In this document: in pieces, positions 1 to 11,044 of the stretch
Layout: each line of letters begins with the position of its first letter
Numbering within the stretch: the first letter of the stretch is position 1
From: Marinobacter maroccanus
GTDB lineage: Bacteria > Pseudomonadota > Gammaproteobacteria > Pseudomonadales > Oleiphilaceae
Reading direction: 5' to 3'
DNA length: 64,000 nt
Assembly: GCF_002933275.1 (NCBI RefSeq)
Contig: NZ_PSSX01000002.1
Location: forward strand, 186,001 to 250,000
Made by a program: the position numbers and the translations under genes
The notes under the pieces: model-generated
What the model was told of the DNA's origin: nothing
What the model saw: only the letters and a program-made list of their open reading frames with translations
Databases searched by the model: none

Positions 1-513
1 GTGGTCTACGGCGACTGCGCCATTAACCCGGATCCGAATGCCGAGGAACTGGCAGACATTGCTATCCAGAGCGCGGAATCGGCAGAAGCCTTCGGAATCG
101 AACCCCTGGTTGCGATGATCAGCTACAGTACTGGTGAGTCAGGCAGCGGCCAGGACGTGGACAAGGTCAGAGAAGCCACGAGGATAGCTCGTGAGCGCAG
201 GCCGGATCTTCTGATAGACGGGCCGCTTCAGTACGATGCTGCGGCCATCGAGAGCGTGGCCAGGAGCAAGGCGCCGGACAGCAGGGTAGCGGGCAAGGCC
301 ACGGTATTCGTGTTCCCGGACCTGAATACCGGCAACACCACCTACAAGGCCGTTCAGCGCAGTGCCAATGTGGTCAGTATCGGGCCGATGCTGCAGGGGT
401 TGCGTAAGCCGGTCAACGATTTGTCCCGGGGCGCACTGGTGGAGGATATCGTCTTCACCGTTGCCTTGACCGCCGTTCAGGCAAAGCAGGTAGAAAGTGC
501 CGGGCCGGGCTGA
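1..513 (+). CDS. pta: Phosphate acetyltransferase, C-terminal part (5' end outside window)
   Basis: Converts acetyl-CoA and phosphate to acetyl phosphate and CoA in the Pta-AckA overflow pathway (cytoplasm). The 170 visible residues are the C-terminal PTA_PTB catalytic domain: the motifs [37 protein letters not shown] and [18 protein letters not shown] are characteristic of the family. The reading frame is open at base 1, so the first codon (GTG) is not the true start and the N-terminal part lies upstream of the window. The gene converges on der with 28 bp between the two stop codons and no clear hairpin terminator in the gap. Confidence 0.93.
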   Translation: MVYGDCAINPDPNAEELADIAIQSAESAEAFGIEPLVAMISYSTGESGSGQDVDKVREATRIARERRPDLLIDGPLQYDAAAIESVARSKAPDSRVAGKATVFVFPDLNTGNTTYKAVQRSANVVSIGPMLQGLRKPVNDLSRGALVEDIVFTVALTAVQAKQVESAGPG

Positions 514-541
514 GGCAGTCTGCCCTCACCCGGCCACGGAA

Positions 542-1963
542 TCAGCGCTTGAGACTCTTCTGGCGTTTTTTCTTGGGACGACGACCCTGTTTCTCGTCGT
601 TGTCCTTCTTGACCTTCTGACGCGGCGTCAGACGATCCACTTTGCCAGCGAAGGGATTTTCGCCCGATTTGAACTCAAAACGGATCGGTGATCCGGTTAC
701 CTTGAGGACCTTGCGGAAGGTGTTCTCCAAATAGCGCTTGTAGGCGCCCGGCAATGAATCCACCTGGTTACCGTGAACCACAAGCACCGGCGGATTGGAT
801 CCGCCCTGATGGGCGTAACGCAGTTTGATTCGACGCCCGTGCACCATGGGCGGCTGATGCTGGGCAATGGCATCCTGCAGGATGGCAGTCAGGCGGTTGG
901 TCGGCCACTTCGCCATGGCAGACTCGTAACAGGCTTGCACCGACTCATACATCACGCCCACGCCAGAACCATGAAGTGCCGAAATGTAGTGCTTATCGGC
1001 GTAATCCAGGAAGTCGAGACGACGCTGCACCTGCTCTTTCACCCGAACACGGTCTTCGGGATCCATGCCGTCCCACTTATTGACGGCAATCACCAGCGAG
1101 CGGCCGGCATCAAGGACAAACCCGATCAGGTGAAGGTCCTGATCCACGAGGCCTTCCCGGGCATCAATAACCAGAATAACTACATGAGCGTCATCAATCG
1201 CCTGCAGCGTCTTGATAATGGAGAACTTCTCCACCACTTCACTGACATTCTTGCGGCGACGGACACCGGCGGTATCAATCAGCGTGTATTGACTGCCCTG
1301 ACGCTCGTACGGGATATAAACGCTATCCCGGGTAGTACCCGGCATGTCGTAAACCACCACGCGCTCTTCACCGAGCATGCGGTTGACCAGGGTGGACTTG
1401 CCCACGTTCGGCCGGCCGACCACTCCGATGCGGATGCCGGGGTAACGATCAGCCCGATCCTCTTCCTCCCGCTCCTCCTCAGAGGGCAGCAGGATTTCGA
1501 GCATCGAGCGGATACCCCGGTTGTGGGAGGCTGCAATCAGGAAGGTGGATTCAAAGCCCAGGCTGTAGAAATCCGATGCCGCGATATCCGGATCCTGGCC
1601 ATCGGTCTTGTTCACAACCAGATGGGCCTGCTTGCCGGACCGACGAAGACTGTCTGCAATGAGTTCATCGCCTGCAGTCAGGCCAGCACGACCATCCACC
1701 AGGAACAATACAATGTCAGCCTCTTCCACCGCCTGCATGGACTGGCGGGCCATTTCAAGATCAAGGCCCTGCTCGTCACCGGTAAGACCACCGGTGTCTA
1801 TGACGATGAAGCGCTGCCCCTCGTAGCTGCCCTCACCGTATTTGCGGTCACGGGTAAGCCCCGGAAAGTCCGCAACCAGGGCATCCCTGGAACGGGTCAT
1901 CTGATTAAACAATGTCGATTTGCCGACGTTAGGGCGTCCGACAAGGGCAATAACTGGGGTCAT
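542..1963 (-). CDS. der: GTPase Der (EngA), 50S ribosome assembly
   Basis: Essential GTPase that acts late in 50S subunit maturation. At 473 aa it has the diagnostic tandem of two G domains: [13 protein letters not shown] with [13 protein letters not shown] and NKTD in the first (about residues 1-165), and [13 protein letters not shown] with [17 protein letters not shown] and NKWD in the second (about 178-350). A KH-like domain follows, and the protein ends in a lysine/arginine-rich tail typical of ribosome-binding proteins. It is the last gene of the bamB-side operon, 9 bp after the bamB stop. The large open frame antisense to it at 773-2029 is a shadow. Confidence 0.97.
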   Translation of the reverse strand: MTPVIALVGRPNVGKSTLFNQMTRSRDALVADFPGLTRDRKYGEGSYEGQRFIVIDTGGLTGDEQGLDLEMARQSMQAVEEADIVLFLVDGRAGLTAGDELIADSLRRSGKQAHLVVNKTDGQDPDIAASDFYSLGFESTFLIAASHNRGIRSMLEILLPSEEEREEEDRADRYPGIRIGVVGRPNVGKSTLVNRMLGEERVVVYDMPGTTRDSVYIPYERQGSQYTLIDTAGVRRRKNVSEVVEKFSIIKTLQAIDDAHVVILVIDAREGLVDQDLHLIGFVLDAGRSLVIAVNKWDGMDPEDRVRVKEQVQRRLDFLDYADKHYISALHGSGVGVMYESVQACYESAMAKWPTNRLTAILQDAIAQHQPPMVHGRRIKLRYAHQGGSNPPVLVVHGNQVDSLPGAYKRYLENTFRKVLKVTGSPIRFEFKSGENPFAGKVDRLTPRQKVKKDNDEKQGRRPKKKRQKSLKR

Positions 1964-1972
1964 AATTGGGGA

Positions 1973-3145
1973 TCAATCCTGCGGCTTAACCTGGAATACG
2001 GCCATCTTTCCGCTGTTGCCAAAAACTAGCAGGTTACCATTGGCAAGGCGCTGTGCCGGTACGCGGATACCCTCATCGTCGAACTCCAGCTGGCCAACCA
2101 GCTTACCATTCTCTCGGTCAATGGCATGCAGGTAGCCTTCGAAATCGCCCACCACCAGATGGTCTTCATAAACCATTGGCTGGGTCAGCTGGCGCCAGGC
2201 AAGACGATCCTGGGTCCAGACTTCCCGACGATCCGAGCCCCTCAGGGCAACAAGGTCGCCATTGGCCGAGGCCAGATAGATCTGACCGCCACCAATCATT
2301 GGCGAGTAAAGGCTGGACGCCTTCCGGCTCCAGATCTCCTGGCCGGTACGAATATCGACGAGGGCAAGCTTGCCCTGGTAGCCAACCACCATAACGGCGG
2401 TCTCAATAACCAGAGGTTGCCCCGCTACGTCAACCAGCCTTTCCAGCTCGGTACGCCCCTGAGGCTGGCCCACTTCGTATTGCCACATCGGCTGCCCCGA
2501 GGCTGCCGCCAACGCGATCAGTTTGCCGCTGGCAAAGGATGCAATCACCACATCACCACCGACCAGAGGTGCAGCAGCGGCTCGCATCGAAAGGACCGGA
2601 ACGGTTCCGTCATACTGCCATAGCTTTTCGCCATCAGCGGCGCTGAAGCCGAGAACCTTGCCATCAGTGGTCTGGGCAACAACGAGCGAGCCATTGGACT
2701 GGGGCGCTGACAGCACTTCTGTCGGCAGAGGCTGGCGCCAGACCTCGGAGCCGTCCTCACGGGAGAGGGCTACCAGATCCGCGTTCTCGGTGGTCAGGTA
2801 GAGGTACTGCCCATCACCGCCGAGACCAGAAAAAATGCGCTCCTCAAATTCTGATTCCCAGACAACCTTGCCGGAATCCGAGGCCACTGCATAAAGCTCA
2901 CCATCTGCCGACGCGGCGTAGATCAGATCACCGGTATTAAGGGGTGCCAGGTAAAGAAAATCGCCATCATGGCCGTCGCCCACGGACATGCTCCAGACTC
3001 TCTTGAATTCGGCGGTCGCCTCAATCTCGGGAACCGGAACAGGCTGTTCGAAAGTATCCGTGGTGCTGCAGCCGGAAAGTGCGGCCATAAGTGCCAGCCC
3101 CATCAGCAGTCCGCGTTTTGAGATCCTGTCGCGGATAGCCGGCAT
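1973..3145 (-). CDS. bamB: Outer-membrane assembly lipoprotein BamB
   Basis: Beta-propeller subunit of the BAM complex that inserts outer-membrane proteins. The 390-aa product begins with a basic stretch and a lipobox (ALSGCS, Cys at about residue 26), so it is a lipoprotein exported by Sec and anchored in the outer membrane. The remainder is repeated PQQ-like blades with the pattern ..DG.LYAV....G...W (e.g. SADGELYAVASDSGKVVWES, ENADLVALSREDGSEVWRQ). Its ATG overlaps the yfgM TGA by one base, so the two are probably translationally coupled. Order yfgM-bamB-der is conserved in gammaproteobacteria. Confidence 0.95.
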   Translation of the reverse strand: MPAIRDRISKRGLLMGLALMAALSGCSTTDTFEQPVPVPEIEATAEFKRVWSMSVGDGHDGDFLYLAPLNTGDLIYAASADGELYAVASDSGKVVWESEFEERIFSGLGGDGQYLYLTTENADLVALSREDGSEVWRQPLPTEVLSAPQSNGSLVVAQTTDGKVLGFSAADGEKLWQYDGTVPVLSMRAAAAPLVGGDVVIASFASGKLIALAAASGQPMWQYEVGQPQGRTELERLVDVAGQPLVIETAVMVVGYQGKLALVDIRTGQEIWSRKASSLYSPMIGGGQIYLASANGDLVALRGSDRREVWTQDRLAWRQLTQPMVYEDHLVVGDFEGYLHAIDRENGKLVGQLEFDDEGIRVPAQRLANGNLLVFGNSGKMAVFQVKPQD

Positions 3146-3801
3146 CAGGCATCCTCCCCGACACCGAGGTCTGCCAGTTTCAGTTCCAGAATACCGCTAC
3201 GGCCTTGCTGACTCTGCTCACGGGCAGCAAGATAGGCCTCACGTGCGCCCTCCCGGTCGCCCTGCGCCAACAGAATGTCGCCACGGAGCTCGGAGTACAT
3301 GGCATCAAACGCATCCGCATCGCCGGCGCCATCAATGGTGGTCAGTGCCTCTTCGTACTGGCCTGCGGAAAACTGGGCGCGCGCCAGGCGATTGCGCACC
3401 ACAAGTGCCAGTGCCTGGTGCTCGCCAGTGTTTTCCAGCGCCCACTTCAGGGAGTCAATGGCAGCTTCGGCATTGCCCTCCTGCATCAACTGCTGGCGTG
3501 CCAGGATCAGGTTGCCGTAAACCGCATAGGCACTGTCTGTGTAATCTTCCCTCAGGGTCTGAGCCACAAACGCGATGGTTTCGCCGCTGGTTTCATCGGC
3601 CTGGTCACTGAAGGCATTCAGCAAGTTGGCGAACTGGTTCGCTGCCTCGGTGCGCTGCTGGGCCTGATGGTTCTGCCAAGCCTGCCAGCCAAACACAATG
3701 GCCAGGGCCGCACCAATGCCGATCAGCAGAGAACTGCCGTTCTTTTTCCACCAGTCCTTGATCGCCTGGATCTGTTCTTCTTCGGTGCGCAACTCTGCCA
3801 T
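3145..3801 (-). CDS. yfgM: YfgM-family TPR protein, SecYEG-associated
   Basis: Inner-membrane protein with a periplasmic TPR domain; E. coli YfgM is an ancillary SecYEG partner that works with PpiD. The 218-aa product has a charged N-terminus (LRTEEEQIQAIKDWWKKNG), one membrane segment at about residues 22-39 (LLIGIGAALAIVFGWQAW), and then alanine-rich helical repeats. Length and layout match the YfgM (DUF2133/TPR_21) family. It lies between hisS (52 bp upstream) and bamB (1-base overlap), the standard position of the gene. Confidence 0.93.
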   Translation of the reverse strand: MAELRTEEEQIQAIKDWWKKNGSSLLIGIGAALAIVFGWQAWQNHQAQQRTEAANQFANLLNAFSDQADETSGETIAFVAQTLREDYTDSAYAVYGNLILARQQLMQEGNAEAAIDSLKWALENTGEHQALALVVRNRLARAQFSAGQYEEALTTIDGAGDADAFDAMYSELRGDILLAQGDREGAREAYLAAREQSQQGRSGILELKLADLGVGEDA

Positions 3802-3853
3802 GAGGACTCCTGTTGTCGAATTTTTGCTTTTGTATCAGTAAATTTGGTCAGAT

Positions 3854-5134
3854 TCAGTTGGCCAGCGCCGCTGCCAGAGCGGCGGCCAGCTCGTCCTGGG
3901 CAATCTCGGTTTGCGGTTCATCAGCACGCAAGGGCTTAAGTCCGGCAGTACCATTGGCAATCTCGTTCTCGCCCAGGATGACCGCGTACCTGGCACCACT
4001 CCGATCAGCCTTCTTCATCTGGCTTTTGAAACTGCCGCCGCCACAGTGAGAAACGATCACCCGCTCCGGCAAGGCCGCACGCAGCTTTTCAGCCAGTATA
4101 AGAGCCGGAGCCAACGCCACCTCACCCATCGCCGTTACATAGATGTCGGCATTGCTGTTCACGTAATCCGGGACCAGCTCAAGCGTCTCCAGCAGCAGGA
4201 TAAGGCGCTCCAGGCCCATTGCGAAGCCCACCGCGAATGTCGGTTTGCCACCCAGCTGTTCCACCAGGCCATCGTATCGACCACCAGCGCACACTGTGCC
4301 CTGGGCACCAAGACTGTCGGTTATCCATTCAAATACGGTCTTGCCGTAGTAATCCAGGCCTCGAACCAACGCCGGATTCACTGAATACGCCACGCCTGCC
4401 GCGTCCAGCAAAGCTTTCAGACGCTCGAAATGCTCTCGGGATTCATCATCGAGATAGTCGTCGAGGCTGGGCGCATTTTCCAGGATCTTACGGGTGGAAG
4501 GATCCTTGCTGTCCAGAATCCGTAGGGGGTTAGACTCCAGGCGACGCTGGCTGTCGGCATCCAGGTCTGATTTGAACTGGCTCAGGTAATCCACCAGTCC
4601 CGCGCGGTAAACCCGACGGGATTCGGACGTTCCGATGGAATTGATTTCCAGCCGGGTATGCTCAGCAAGCCCGAGCTCTTTCCAGAGTCGTGCGGTCAGT
4701 ATCAGCAGCTCGGCATCGATATCAGGACCAGTCATCCCGAAACATTCCACGCCAATCTGGTGGAATTGACGATAGCGCCCTTTTTGCGGGCGTTCATGCC
4801 GGAACATGGGTCCGGTATACCAGAGTCGGCGGGTCTGGTTGAACAACAGGCCATGCTCCTCGGCGGCACGAACGCAACCAGCTGTGCCCTCCGGGCGCAG
4901 GGTCAGGCTGTCACCGTTGCGGTCCTCAAAGGTGTACATTTCCTTTTCGACAATGTCGGTGACTTCACCAATCGACCGCTTGAACAGGTCGGTCTGTTCC
5001 ACAATCGGCATACGGATTTCCTGGTAGCCATACTGAGCCAGTACCCGGCGCACCGTGGATTCCACAAACTGCCACACGGGCGTCTGCTCCGGCAGGATAT
5101 CGTTCATCCCGCGAATTGCCTGAATCTTTGCCAA
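3854..5134 (-). CDS. hisS: Histidyl-tRNA synthetase
   Basis: Class II aminoacyl-tRNA synthetase that charges tRNA-His. The 426-aa product carries the class II motif 1 region ([17 protein letters not shown]), motif 2 (RPEGTAG with [17 protein letters not shown]), and the histidine-specific motif [15 protein letters not shown]. Motif 3 is GFAMGLERL, and a C-terminal anticodon-binding domain covers about residues 330-426. Length is normal for the family. It sits between ispG and yfgM in the conserved order. Confidence 0.97.
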   Translation of the reverse strand: MAKIQAIRGMNDILPEQTPVWQFVESTVRRVLAQYGYQEIRMPIVEQTDLFKRSIGEVTDIVEKEMYTFEDRNGDSLTLRPEGTAGCVRAAEEHGLLFNQTRRLWYTGPMFRHERPQKGRYRQFHQIGVECFGMTGPDIDAELLILTARLWKELGLAEHTRLEINSIGTSESRRVYRAGLVDYLSQFKSDLDADSQRRLESNPLRILDSKDPSTRKILENAPSLDDYLDDESREHFERLKALLDAAGVAYSVNPALVRGLDYYGKTVFEWITDSLGAQGTVCAGGRYDGLVEQLGGKPTFAVGFAMGLERLILLLETLELVPDYVNSNADIYVTAMGEVALAPALILAEKLRAALPERVIVSHCGGGSFKSQMKKADRSGARYAVILGENEIANGTAGLKPLRADEPQTEIAQDELAAALAAALAN

Positions 5135-5183
5135 TGTTAACCCTTAACTCTGTCTGGATGGTTGTGCCCGGGAATGGTAACGA

Positions 5184-6302
5184 TCAGTTGTCAGAACGGG
5201 CAATGATCGATTCTTCCTGTTCCTTGCGCCGTGCCACTTCTTCACGAATCAGGCGCTCCAGATCGTCGGTCAGTGTGGCGTTGTCCAGCTTCTGGTTTGG
5301 TTTGCCCGCCATGTAGAAAAGATTCTTGGGGCTGCCACCGGTAAGGCCGAGATCGGCAACCTTGGCCTCACCCGGGCCATTGACGATGCACCCGATAATT
5401 GCCACGTCGAGGGAGTCATTCACATCCTCTAACCGCGCCTCCAGATCATTCATGGTCTGGATTACATCGAAGTTCTGACGCGAACAGCTCGGACAAGCGA
5501 TGAAATTAATGCCACGGCTTCGCAGGCGAAGGCTCTTGAGAATATCGAAACCCACCTTGATCTCCTGCACCGGGTCGGCCGCAAGAGACACCCGAATAGT
5601 GTCGCCGATGCCGTCCATCAGTAGCATACCAAGACCAATGGAAGACTTGACCGTACCCGAGCGCAGGCCACCGGCTTCAGTGATGCCCAGGTGCAGCGGC
5701 TGCTCGATTTGCTGGGCGATCTTGCGGTAGGCATCCACAGTCATGAACACCTCGGACGCTTTCAGGCTGACCTTGAAATCCTGGAAATCATGGCGGTCCA
5801 GGATATCGATGTGGCGCATGGCGGATTCCACCAGCGCGTCTGCCGTGGGCTCACCGTATTTACGCTGAAGAGACTTCTCCAGGGAACCGGCGTTCACACC
5901 GATTCGAATCGGGATATTGCCGTCCCGGGCAGCGCTGATGACAGCACTGACACGATCATCCCGGCCGATGTTGCCCGGGTTGATACGAAGACAGTCGACA
6001 CCCAACTCAGCCACCCGGAGGGCGATCTTGTAATCGAAATGGATGTCGGCGACCAGCGGCAGGGATACCTGCTCCCGAATCTTTCCGAACGCCTCTGCAG
6101 CGTCCATGGACGGCACAGAAACCCGCACGATGTCCGCACCCGCTTCCTGCAATGCCGTGATCTGGCCAACCGTGGCTTCCACGTCGCAGGTGTTGGTGTT
6201 GGTCATGCTCTGCACCGCAATTGGCGCGTCGCCACCTACAGGAACATTGCCCACCATGATCTGGCGGGATTTGCGTCTGGTAATCGGGGAATCCTGTTTC
6301 AT
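5184..6302 (-). CDS. ispG: 4-hydroxy-3-methylbut-2-enyl-diphosphate synthase
   Basis: Reductive [4Fe-4S] enzyme of the MEP isoprenoid pathway that converts MEcPP to HMBPP. The 372-aa protein has a TIM-barrel N-terminal half ([38 protein letters not shown]) and a C-terminal cluster domain whose ligands are visible as CPSCSRQ and [10 protein letters not shown]. It is therefore a client of the Fe-S machinery whose genes are partly missing from the isc locus upstream (9.8-11.5 kb). It lies 35 bp downstream of rodZ, and hisS follows after 49 bp. Confidence 0.97.
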   Translation of the reverse strand: MKQDSPITRRKSRQIMVGNVPVGGDAPIAVQSMTNTNTCDVEATVGQITALQEAGADIVRVSVPSMDAAEAFGKIREQVSLPLVADIHFDYKIALRVAELGVDCLRINPGNIGRDDRVSAVISAARDGNIPIRIGVNAGSLEKSLQRKYGEPTADALVESAMRHIDILDRHDFQDFKVSLKASEVFMTVDAYRKIAQQIEQPLHLGITEAGGLRSGTVKSSIGLGMLLMDGIGDTIRVSLAADPVQEIKVGFDILKSLRLRSRGINFIACPSCSRQNFDVIQTMNDLEARLEDVNDSLDVAIIGCIVNGPGEAKVADLGLTGGSPKNLFYMAGKPNQKLDNATLTDDLERLIREEVARRKEQEESIIARSDN

Positions 6303-6337
6303 GTCTTGCTGACCGATATAGAAAATTTGATCAAGTT

Positions 6338-7363
6338 TCAGATTGTCAGGGTAAATTCTGACCGGTTGTTGACAACCCGGTAGCCACCGATGTCCACAGG
6401 CTCGCCCTGGAAACGAATGGATTCGACCGCATCAACCGCGCCAATGACGACCCGTAGCGGGGCTGGTCCGGCCACATCGATCTGATCTCCGTTACGCTGA
6501 AGCGAATTCACCAACCGGTTACCCGCGGCATCACTGACCTGAACCCAACAATCATCGCTGAAGCGAATCTGAAGCCGGCCGGTATCCGCCACTTCAGCCA
6601 GCCCGTTTGGGTTTTCAAGCACCGGCTCGGGCGTCTGAACAACCGTCGGAATCTGCTCGGTGACCGGCTCGACGGCCTCCGACCGGTTCTCTTCAACCGC
6701 TGCCGTCTCAATTGGGGCCTGAGCCTCGCCAGCATCCGGTTCAGCCGGCTCTACCAACGGTTCCCGCTGCTCTGTTACCACCGGATCAGATTCCATGACC
6801 GCGGGCTCGGGCTCCTCGACACTCGCCACCATTTCGGGCTCGGAGCGTTCGGCTTCGGGCGCCGCTGCCAGTTCCTCGGTTTCACCCTGATCATCTGGTG
6901 CAGCCTCAGATTCTGTTGCCGCCTCGGAGGGTGCTGCATCCTGCTCAGGAGCCAGGAAGGTGAAGGCCAGATAACCGGCAATGCCCAGAACCACCAGAAA
7001 AAACAGGGCCTTGGCCAATTGACGTTTACGACGTCTGCGACGTTCGATATCAACCAGGGGGTTGGCTTCCTGCTCCTGTTCCCGCTGTTGCCGGATGGGC
7101 TCCAGCTCCTGGTCCAGATCTGCAATCACCGCATCCGCATCCAGCCCAACCTGTTTTGCATACGCCCTGACATACCCTTTCAGAAAGAGTTCACTGTCAA
7201 TCTGGCTGTAGTCTCCCGACTCTATCGCCTGTATGACTGAAGGGCGCAAATGCTGCGCTGCGGCGACATCTCCGGTACTCAGACCGGCTTTTTCCCGTGC
7301 CTTCTGAAGCTGCTGCCCTACGGGCTCCTTCATCGCTGGCTGTGAGTTTTCTTCAGTTGCCAT
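6338..7363 (-). CDS. rodZ: Cytoskeletal protein RodZ
   Basis: Bitopic membrane protein that links MreB filaments to the elongasome and keeps rod shape. The 341-aa product shows the RodZ layout. A cytoplasmic helix-turn-helix covers about residues 10-80 ([20 protein letters not shown]), then comes a basic RRRRKR stretch and one membrane helix at about 116-134. A long acidic, Glu/Pro/Ala-rich periplasmic linker follows, ending in a DUF4115 domain ([20 protein letters not shown]). Its start overlaps the 3' end of pilF by 11 bp. The linker composition (rich in E, A, P) is usual for RodZ. Confidence 0.94.
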   Translation of the reverse strand: MATEENSQPAMKEPVGQQLQKAREKAGLSTGDVAAAQHLRPSVIQAIESGDYSQIDSELFLKGYVRAYAKQVGLDADAVIADLDQELEPIRQQREQEQEANPLVDIERRRRRKRQLAKALFFLVVLGIAGYLAFTFLAPEQDAAPSEAATESEAAPDDQGETEELAAAPEAERSEPEMVASVEEPEPAVMESDPVVTEQREPLVEPAEPDAGEAQAPIETAAVEENRSEAVEPVTEQIPTVVQTPEPVLENPNGLAEVADTGRLQIRFSDDCWVQVSDAAGNRLVNSLQRNGDQIDVAGPAPLRVVIGAVDAVESIRFQGEPVDIGGYRVVNNRSEFTLTI

Positions 7364-8159
7364 TAGAAATCAGCACCTTATATTGTTGGTATTCGACTGA
7401 CTCCGGAAATTTGTTTCTGAGCTGAAGCGCAAGGCTCGCTTCCTGGTTTTCATCGCTAAAATAGCGGGCGATGCGGATCCCTGTAAAAAGGCTCTCCGGT
7501 GAATGAACCAGACGCTGATTCCTTTGCATCAAAGTGATCAGTCGCGAATAGTAACGGGCGGCATCATCGTAATTGCCGGTCTCGACGGAAACCCGGGAAA
7601 GTGCCAGCAACGAACGGGCATCTCCCCGCGTGAGTTCCACAGCCCGGCGATAGGACGTCTCTGCAGCCTCCAACTCGCCGAGTCGTTCCTGAGTCATACC
7701 CAGGTTAAAGAACACAGAGCCACGGTCCTGATAACCGGTATCCCGGGACGCGGCCCGGAACTGGTCGCGAGCGTCTTCCATCCGATTCTGGCCGAACAGG
7801 AAGGCCCCGTAGTAGACCCTAGCCCTGGTGAATCCCGGATCCCTGGAAATAGCACGCTTGAAATTCTGCTCGGCGAGTTCCGGTTCACCCTCGGCGTTGT
7901 ACACCAGGCCCATCGCGGCCCTGGCGGATGGGGCATCCGAATCCAGTTTTAGCGCTCTTTCGAGGTGATGGCGAGCCCGCTCAAGATTGCCCTGCCCGAT
8001 ATAGGCGGTGGCAAGTTTCACATAGTTATCGAGGGCCTTCTGACGATCGGCTTCCCGTGAAAACCGACTGTCGGTGGTGGTAACGCAACCTGTAACCAGC
8101 AGAGTCAGCAGCATGGCGGCTAACATGGAAAAGCGTCGGTTTGCTGGTGGTGTTATCAC
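7353..8159 (-). CDS. pilF: Type IV pilus biogenesis lipoprotein PilF (PilW)
   Basis: TPR lipoprotein that escorts the PilQ secretin to the outer membrane and is needed for its multimerisation. The 268-aa product has a signal sequence with lipobox LLVTGC (Cys at about residue 25) and about six TPR repeats (e.g. YVKLATAYIGQGNLERARHH, ALLALSRVSVETGNYDDAAR-type blocks). The start used here is a GTG preceded by an AAGGGG Shine-Dalgarno; an internal ATG 33 bases downstream is an alternative that still keeps the lipobox. The gene lies between rlmN and rodZ as in Pseudomonas. Confidence 0.93.
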   Translation of the reverse strand: MITPPANRRFSMLAAMLLTLLVTGCVTTTDSRFSREADRQKALDNYVKLATAYIGQGNLERARHHLERALKLDSDAPSARAAMGLVYNAEGEPELAEQNFKRAISRDPGFTRARVYYGAFLFGQNRMEDARDQFRAASRDTGYQDRGSVFFNLGMTQERLGELEAAETSYRRAVELTRGDARSLLALSRVSVETGNYDDAARYYSRLITLMQRNQRLVHSPESLFTGIRIARYFSDENQEASLALQLRNKFPESVEYQQYKVLISNGN

Positions 8160-8200
8160 GGGTGTCCCCTTCCTCGATTGGGCTGTAAGGCGTTCCTGGT

Positions 8201-9313
8201 TCAGGGATTCACCTGCTGAACCTGAATGTACCTCTGGCTCCGACGGGTTCTGTCTTCAACCCGACCTACCAGTTGACCACAAGCGGCATCGATGTCATCA
8301 CCCCGGGTAGTCCTGATAGTGGCAATATATCCTGCTTCGTTCAGGACGGCCTGGAACCGCCGGGTCGCATTCATACTCGGCCTCCGGAAATCACTCTCCG
8401 GGAACGGGTTAAAGGGAATCAGGTTGATCTTGCAAGGCAGATCCCGTAACAGCACGGCAAGCTCACGGGCATGTTCCGGCTGATCGTTCATTCCCTCAAT
8501 GACGGTGTACTCGATCGTCGCCTTGCGCTTGTCCGGCAACCGGGCGAAGTAACGCTTGGTCGCGGCCAGCAACTCGGCAATCGGGTACTTTTTATTCAAC
8601 GGAACCAGTTTGTTACGAAGTTCATCATTCGGCGCATGCAGGGAAATGGCCAGTGAAACATCGGTAACTTCCGACAGGCGATCCAGAGCCGGCACAACAC
8701 CAGACGTGCTGAGGGTAACCCGGCGCTTGGAGATCCCGTAGGCCAGATCCTCCATCATGAGGTTCATGGCATCCACGACATTGTCGAAATTAAGCAGGGG
8801 CTCGCCCATACCCATCATGACCACGTTGGTAATGGGCCGATCCGGGCCTGGCTCAAAAGGCATGAAGGCCTTGCGTGCAACCCACACCTGGCCGATGACT
8901 TCCGCCGCGGTGAGATTGCGGTTGAACCCGCGCTTACCCGTGGAGCAAAAGGTACAGTCCAGGCTGCAACCGATCTGCGAGGACACGCAAAGGGTTCCGC
9001 GCTCTCCGTCCGGAATCAGCACAGTCTCAACACTGTTGCCGTTGTCCATGCGCATCACCCATTTCCGGGTGCCGTCTTTGGACGTTTCGTCGTAAACCAC
9101 CTCAGGACCACGGATCTCGGCAACCTGCTTCAGCTTTTCCCGCAGTGCCTTGCTCATATTGGTCATTTGATCGAAGTCATCAGCGCCACGCTGATGGATC
9201 CACTGCAAAACCTGGGTGGCACGAAAACGCTTCTCCCCCAGGGATTCAAAGAAAGCTTCGAGCTTTGCTTTCGGCATCCCCAGCAGATTGGTTTTTTCAG
9301 CGGCCGCTGTCAT
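8201..9313 (-). CDS. rlmN: Dual-specificity 23S rRNA/tRNA (adenine C2) methyltransferase RlmN
   Basis: Radical-SAM enzyme that methylates C2 of A2503 in 23S rRNA and A37 of several tRNAs. The 370-aa protein has the radical-SAM CxxxCxxC cluster motif ([15 protein letters not shown]), the substrate motifs [10 protein letters not shown] and [10 protein letters not shown], and the C-terminal catalytic cysteine region ([10 protein letters not shown]). Length is normal. It lies between ndk (63 bp upstream) and pilF (41 bp downstream). Confidence 0.97.
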   Translation of the reverse strand: MTAAAEKTNLLGMPKAKLEAFFESLGEKRFRATQVLQWIHQRGADDFDQMTNMSKALREKLKQVAEIRGPEVVYDETSKDGTRKWVMRMDNGNSVETVLIPDGERGTLCVSSQIGCSLDCTFCSTGKRGFNRNLTAAEVIGQVWVARKAFMPFEPGPDRPITNVVMMGMGEPLLNFDNVVDAMNLMMEDLAYGISKRRVTLSTSGVVPALDRLSEVTDVSLAISLHAPNDELRNKLVPLNKKYPIAELLAATKRYFARLPDKRKATIEYTVIEGMNDQPEHARELAVLLRDLPCKINLIPFNPFPESDFRRPSMNATRRFQAVLNEAGYIATIRTTRGDDIDAACGQLVGRVEDRTRRSQRYIQVQQVNP

Positions 9314-9342
9314 TTCATAACCTCGATCAGATAACCAATTCA

Positions 9343-9364
9343 GAGGCGACCGGACGATCGCCTC
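9343..9364 (-). terminator. Hairpin between ndk and rlmN (weak terminator or processing site)
   Basis: On the minus strand a 7-bp perfect stem (GAGGCGA / TCGCCTC, 8-base loop) lies just after the ndk stop codon and before rlmN. There is no proper T-run behind it, so it may attenuate or stabilise the message rather than end it. Confidence 0.3.
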
Positions 9365-9376
9365 CGATCAACGCAA

Positions 9377-9805
9377 TCAGCCCCGCGGGCAGATTTCGTT
9401 GTCATTGAAGAAATAAGCGATTTCGCGCTCGGCAGAAGCCGCGGAATCAGAGCCGTGAACGGCGTTCGCGTCGATGGAAGAGGCGAAATCCGCACGGATG
9501 GTGCCAGCGTCGGCTTCCTTCGGATTGGTTGCGCCCATCAGATCACGATTCTTCAGGATAGCGCCCTCGCCTTCCAGAACCTGAACAACCACAGGGCCGG
9601 AGGTCATGAAAGCAACCAGATCGTTAAAGAACGGACGCTCTTTGTGCTCTGCGTAGAAGCCTTCTGCCTGCTCCTGGGTGAGGTGCATCATTTTGGCAGC
9701 AACAATGTTCAGGCCGGCTTTCTCGAAGCGGCTGTAAATTTCGCCGATCACGTTTTTTGCTACCGCGTCGGGCTTGATAATCGAGAGCGTGCGCTCAGTT
9801 GCCAT
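9377..9805 (-). CDS. ndk: Nucleoside diphosphate kinase
   Basis: Transfers the gamma phosphate of ATP to other NDPs through a phospho-histidine. The 142-aa protein begins [18 protein letters not shown] and has the active-site motif NAVHGSDS (catalytic His). Length is that of the family. The frame is open 63 bases further upstream, but the chosen ATG is the family start. In Pseudomonas ndk is separated from iscS by iscU-iscA-hscB-hscA-fdx-iscX; here only 68 bp lie between the iscS stop and this start. Confidence 0.97.
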   Translation of the reverse strand: MATERTLSIIKPDAVAKNVIGEIYSRFEKAGLNIVAAKMMHLTQEQAEGFYAEHKERPFFNDLVAFMTSGPVVVQVLEGEGAILKNRDLMGATNPKEADAGTIRADFASSIDANAVHGSDSAASAEREIAYFFNDNEICPRG

Positions 9806-9873
9806 GGTCTTTCTCCAGTCTGTGGATGGTAAAAATTCTGGCCTGCGATTATACGCAGTCCGGGGCAAACTTC

Positions 9874-11022
9874 CTACCGCACTGCACGGAGGCGGCTAAC
9901 AACATCAACTATTTGCGAACTGGCAAAGGCCACTTCCTCTTCGGTTGTGAACCGTCCGAGGGAAAAACGCAGTGCACGATGGGCCTGCTCATCACTCAGC
10001 CCAATGCCACGGAGAACGTAAGACGGCTCGACTGTGGCCGATGCACAGGCCGAACCGGAGGAGACCGCCAGATCCCGCAGACCCAGCATCAGGGACTCTG
10101 CATCAACGCCGTCAAAGGATAGGTTCACGATACCGGGGACTCGACTGCTTTCGCTGCCGTTTAGACTGACACCCTCAAGAGACTGAAGCCCCGCCAGAAA
10201 GGACTTCCGGAGCGCCTCCAGTTTATCGATTTCTTCCTCAAGCCCGGATTGGGCTAGCGCGAACGCCTTTCCCATTCCCACAATCTGGTGGGTCGGCAGG
10301 GTTCCGGAACGCATTCCCCGTTCATGCCCACCGCCGTGAATCTGCGCCTCGATACGAACATCCGGCGAGCGCCTTACATACAGAGCGCCAACGCCCTTCG
10401 GGCCATAAACCTTGTGCCCGGACAGCGCCAGAAGATCTACTGGCATGGAGCTAACGTCAATAGCCATCTTGCCGCCGGCCTGAGCCGCGTCCACATGGAA
10501 AAGAACGCCTCGCTGGCGTAATTCACCACCAATGGCAGCAATATCGTTGATGGTTCCCAGCTCGTTATTTACCAACATCAGGCTAACGAGCACGGTATTT
10601 TCCTTCAGCGCACCCAACACCTGATCACAACTGATCGTTCCATCGGCGGCGGGATCCAGCCAGGTCACTTCAGTACCCTGGTGCTCCAGCCACTTGCAGG
10701 TATCCACAACCGCCTTGTGCTCAATCTTCGAGGTGACAATGTGAGCATCCTTACGGCCGGCAACGGCGCCCTTGATCGCCAGGTTATCCGATTCTGTGGC
10801 GCCTGACGTCCAGACAATTTCACGGGGGTCGGCGTGAATCAGCCCGGCAACCTGCTTGCGGGCGGCTTCCACAGCCGCTTCCGCCTGCCAGCCATAAGCG
10901 TGGGTTCGGGACGCAGGATTACCGTACACGCCATCCAGCGTGAGGTACTTCATCATTTCATCGGCGACAGCAGGATCAACGGGCGTGGTGGCCGCGTAGT
11001 CCATATAAACGGGCTTTTTCAT
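9874..11022 (-). CDS. iscS: IscS-type cysteine desulfurase with shortened C-terminus
   Basis: PLP enzyme that removes sulfur from cysteine and passes it as a persulfide to Fe-S and thio-modification acceptors. The 382-aa product has the start [14 protein letters not shown], the PLP-lysine region [14 protein letters not shown], and the mobile-loop catalytic cysteine SSGSACASA. It aligns with E. coli IscS (404 aa) up to [12 protein letters not shown] but ends at VVSRLRAVR. It therefore lacks about 20 C-terminal residues, the segment known in E. coli IscS to contact IscU. No iscU follows; the next gene is ndk. An upstream in-frame start at 11145 would overlap iscR and is not used. Confidence 0.94.
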   Translation of the reverse strand: MKKPVYMDYAATTPVDPAVADEMMKYLTLDGVYGNPASRTHAYGWQAEAAVEAARKQVAGLIHADPREIVWTSGATESDNLAIKGAVAGRKDAHIVTSKIEHKAVVDTCKWLEHQGTEVTWLDPAADGTISCDQVLGALKENTVLVSLMLVNNELGTINDIAAIGGELRQRGVLFHVDAAQAGGKMAIDVSSMPVDLLALSGHKVYGPKGVGALYVRRSPDVRIEAQIHGGGHERGMRSGTLPTHQIVGMGKAFALAQSGLEEEIDKLEALRKSFLAGLQSLEGVSLNGSESSRVPGIVNLSFDGVDAESLMLGLRDLAVSSGSACASATVEPSYVLRGIGLSDEQAHRALRFSLGRFTTEEEVAFASSQIVDVVSRLRAVR

Positions 11023-11044
11023 GGATTCCGGAAACTTGTTGGTG

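Noticed and set aside
773..2029. 418-codon open frame on the plus strand opposite der
   Set aside because: It is antisense to a highly conserved GTPase with both G domains intact; no family resemblance and no ribosome-binding site. The same holds for the long frames opposite iron-binding protein (40625-41668), NrdJ (50409-51641, 51675-52982) and the TrpX-like gene (46023-47045).
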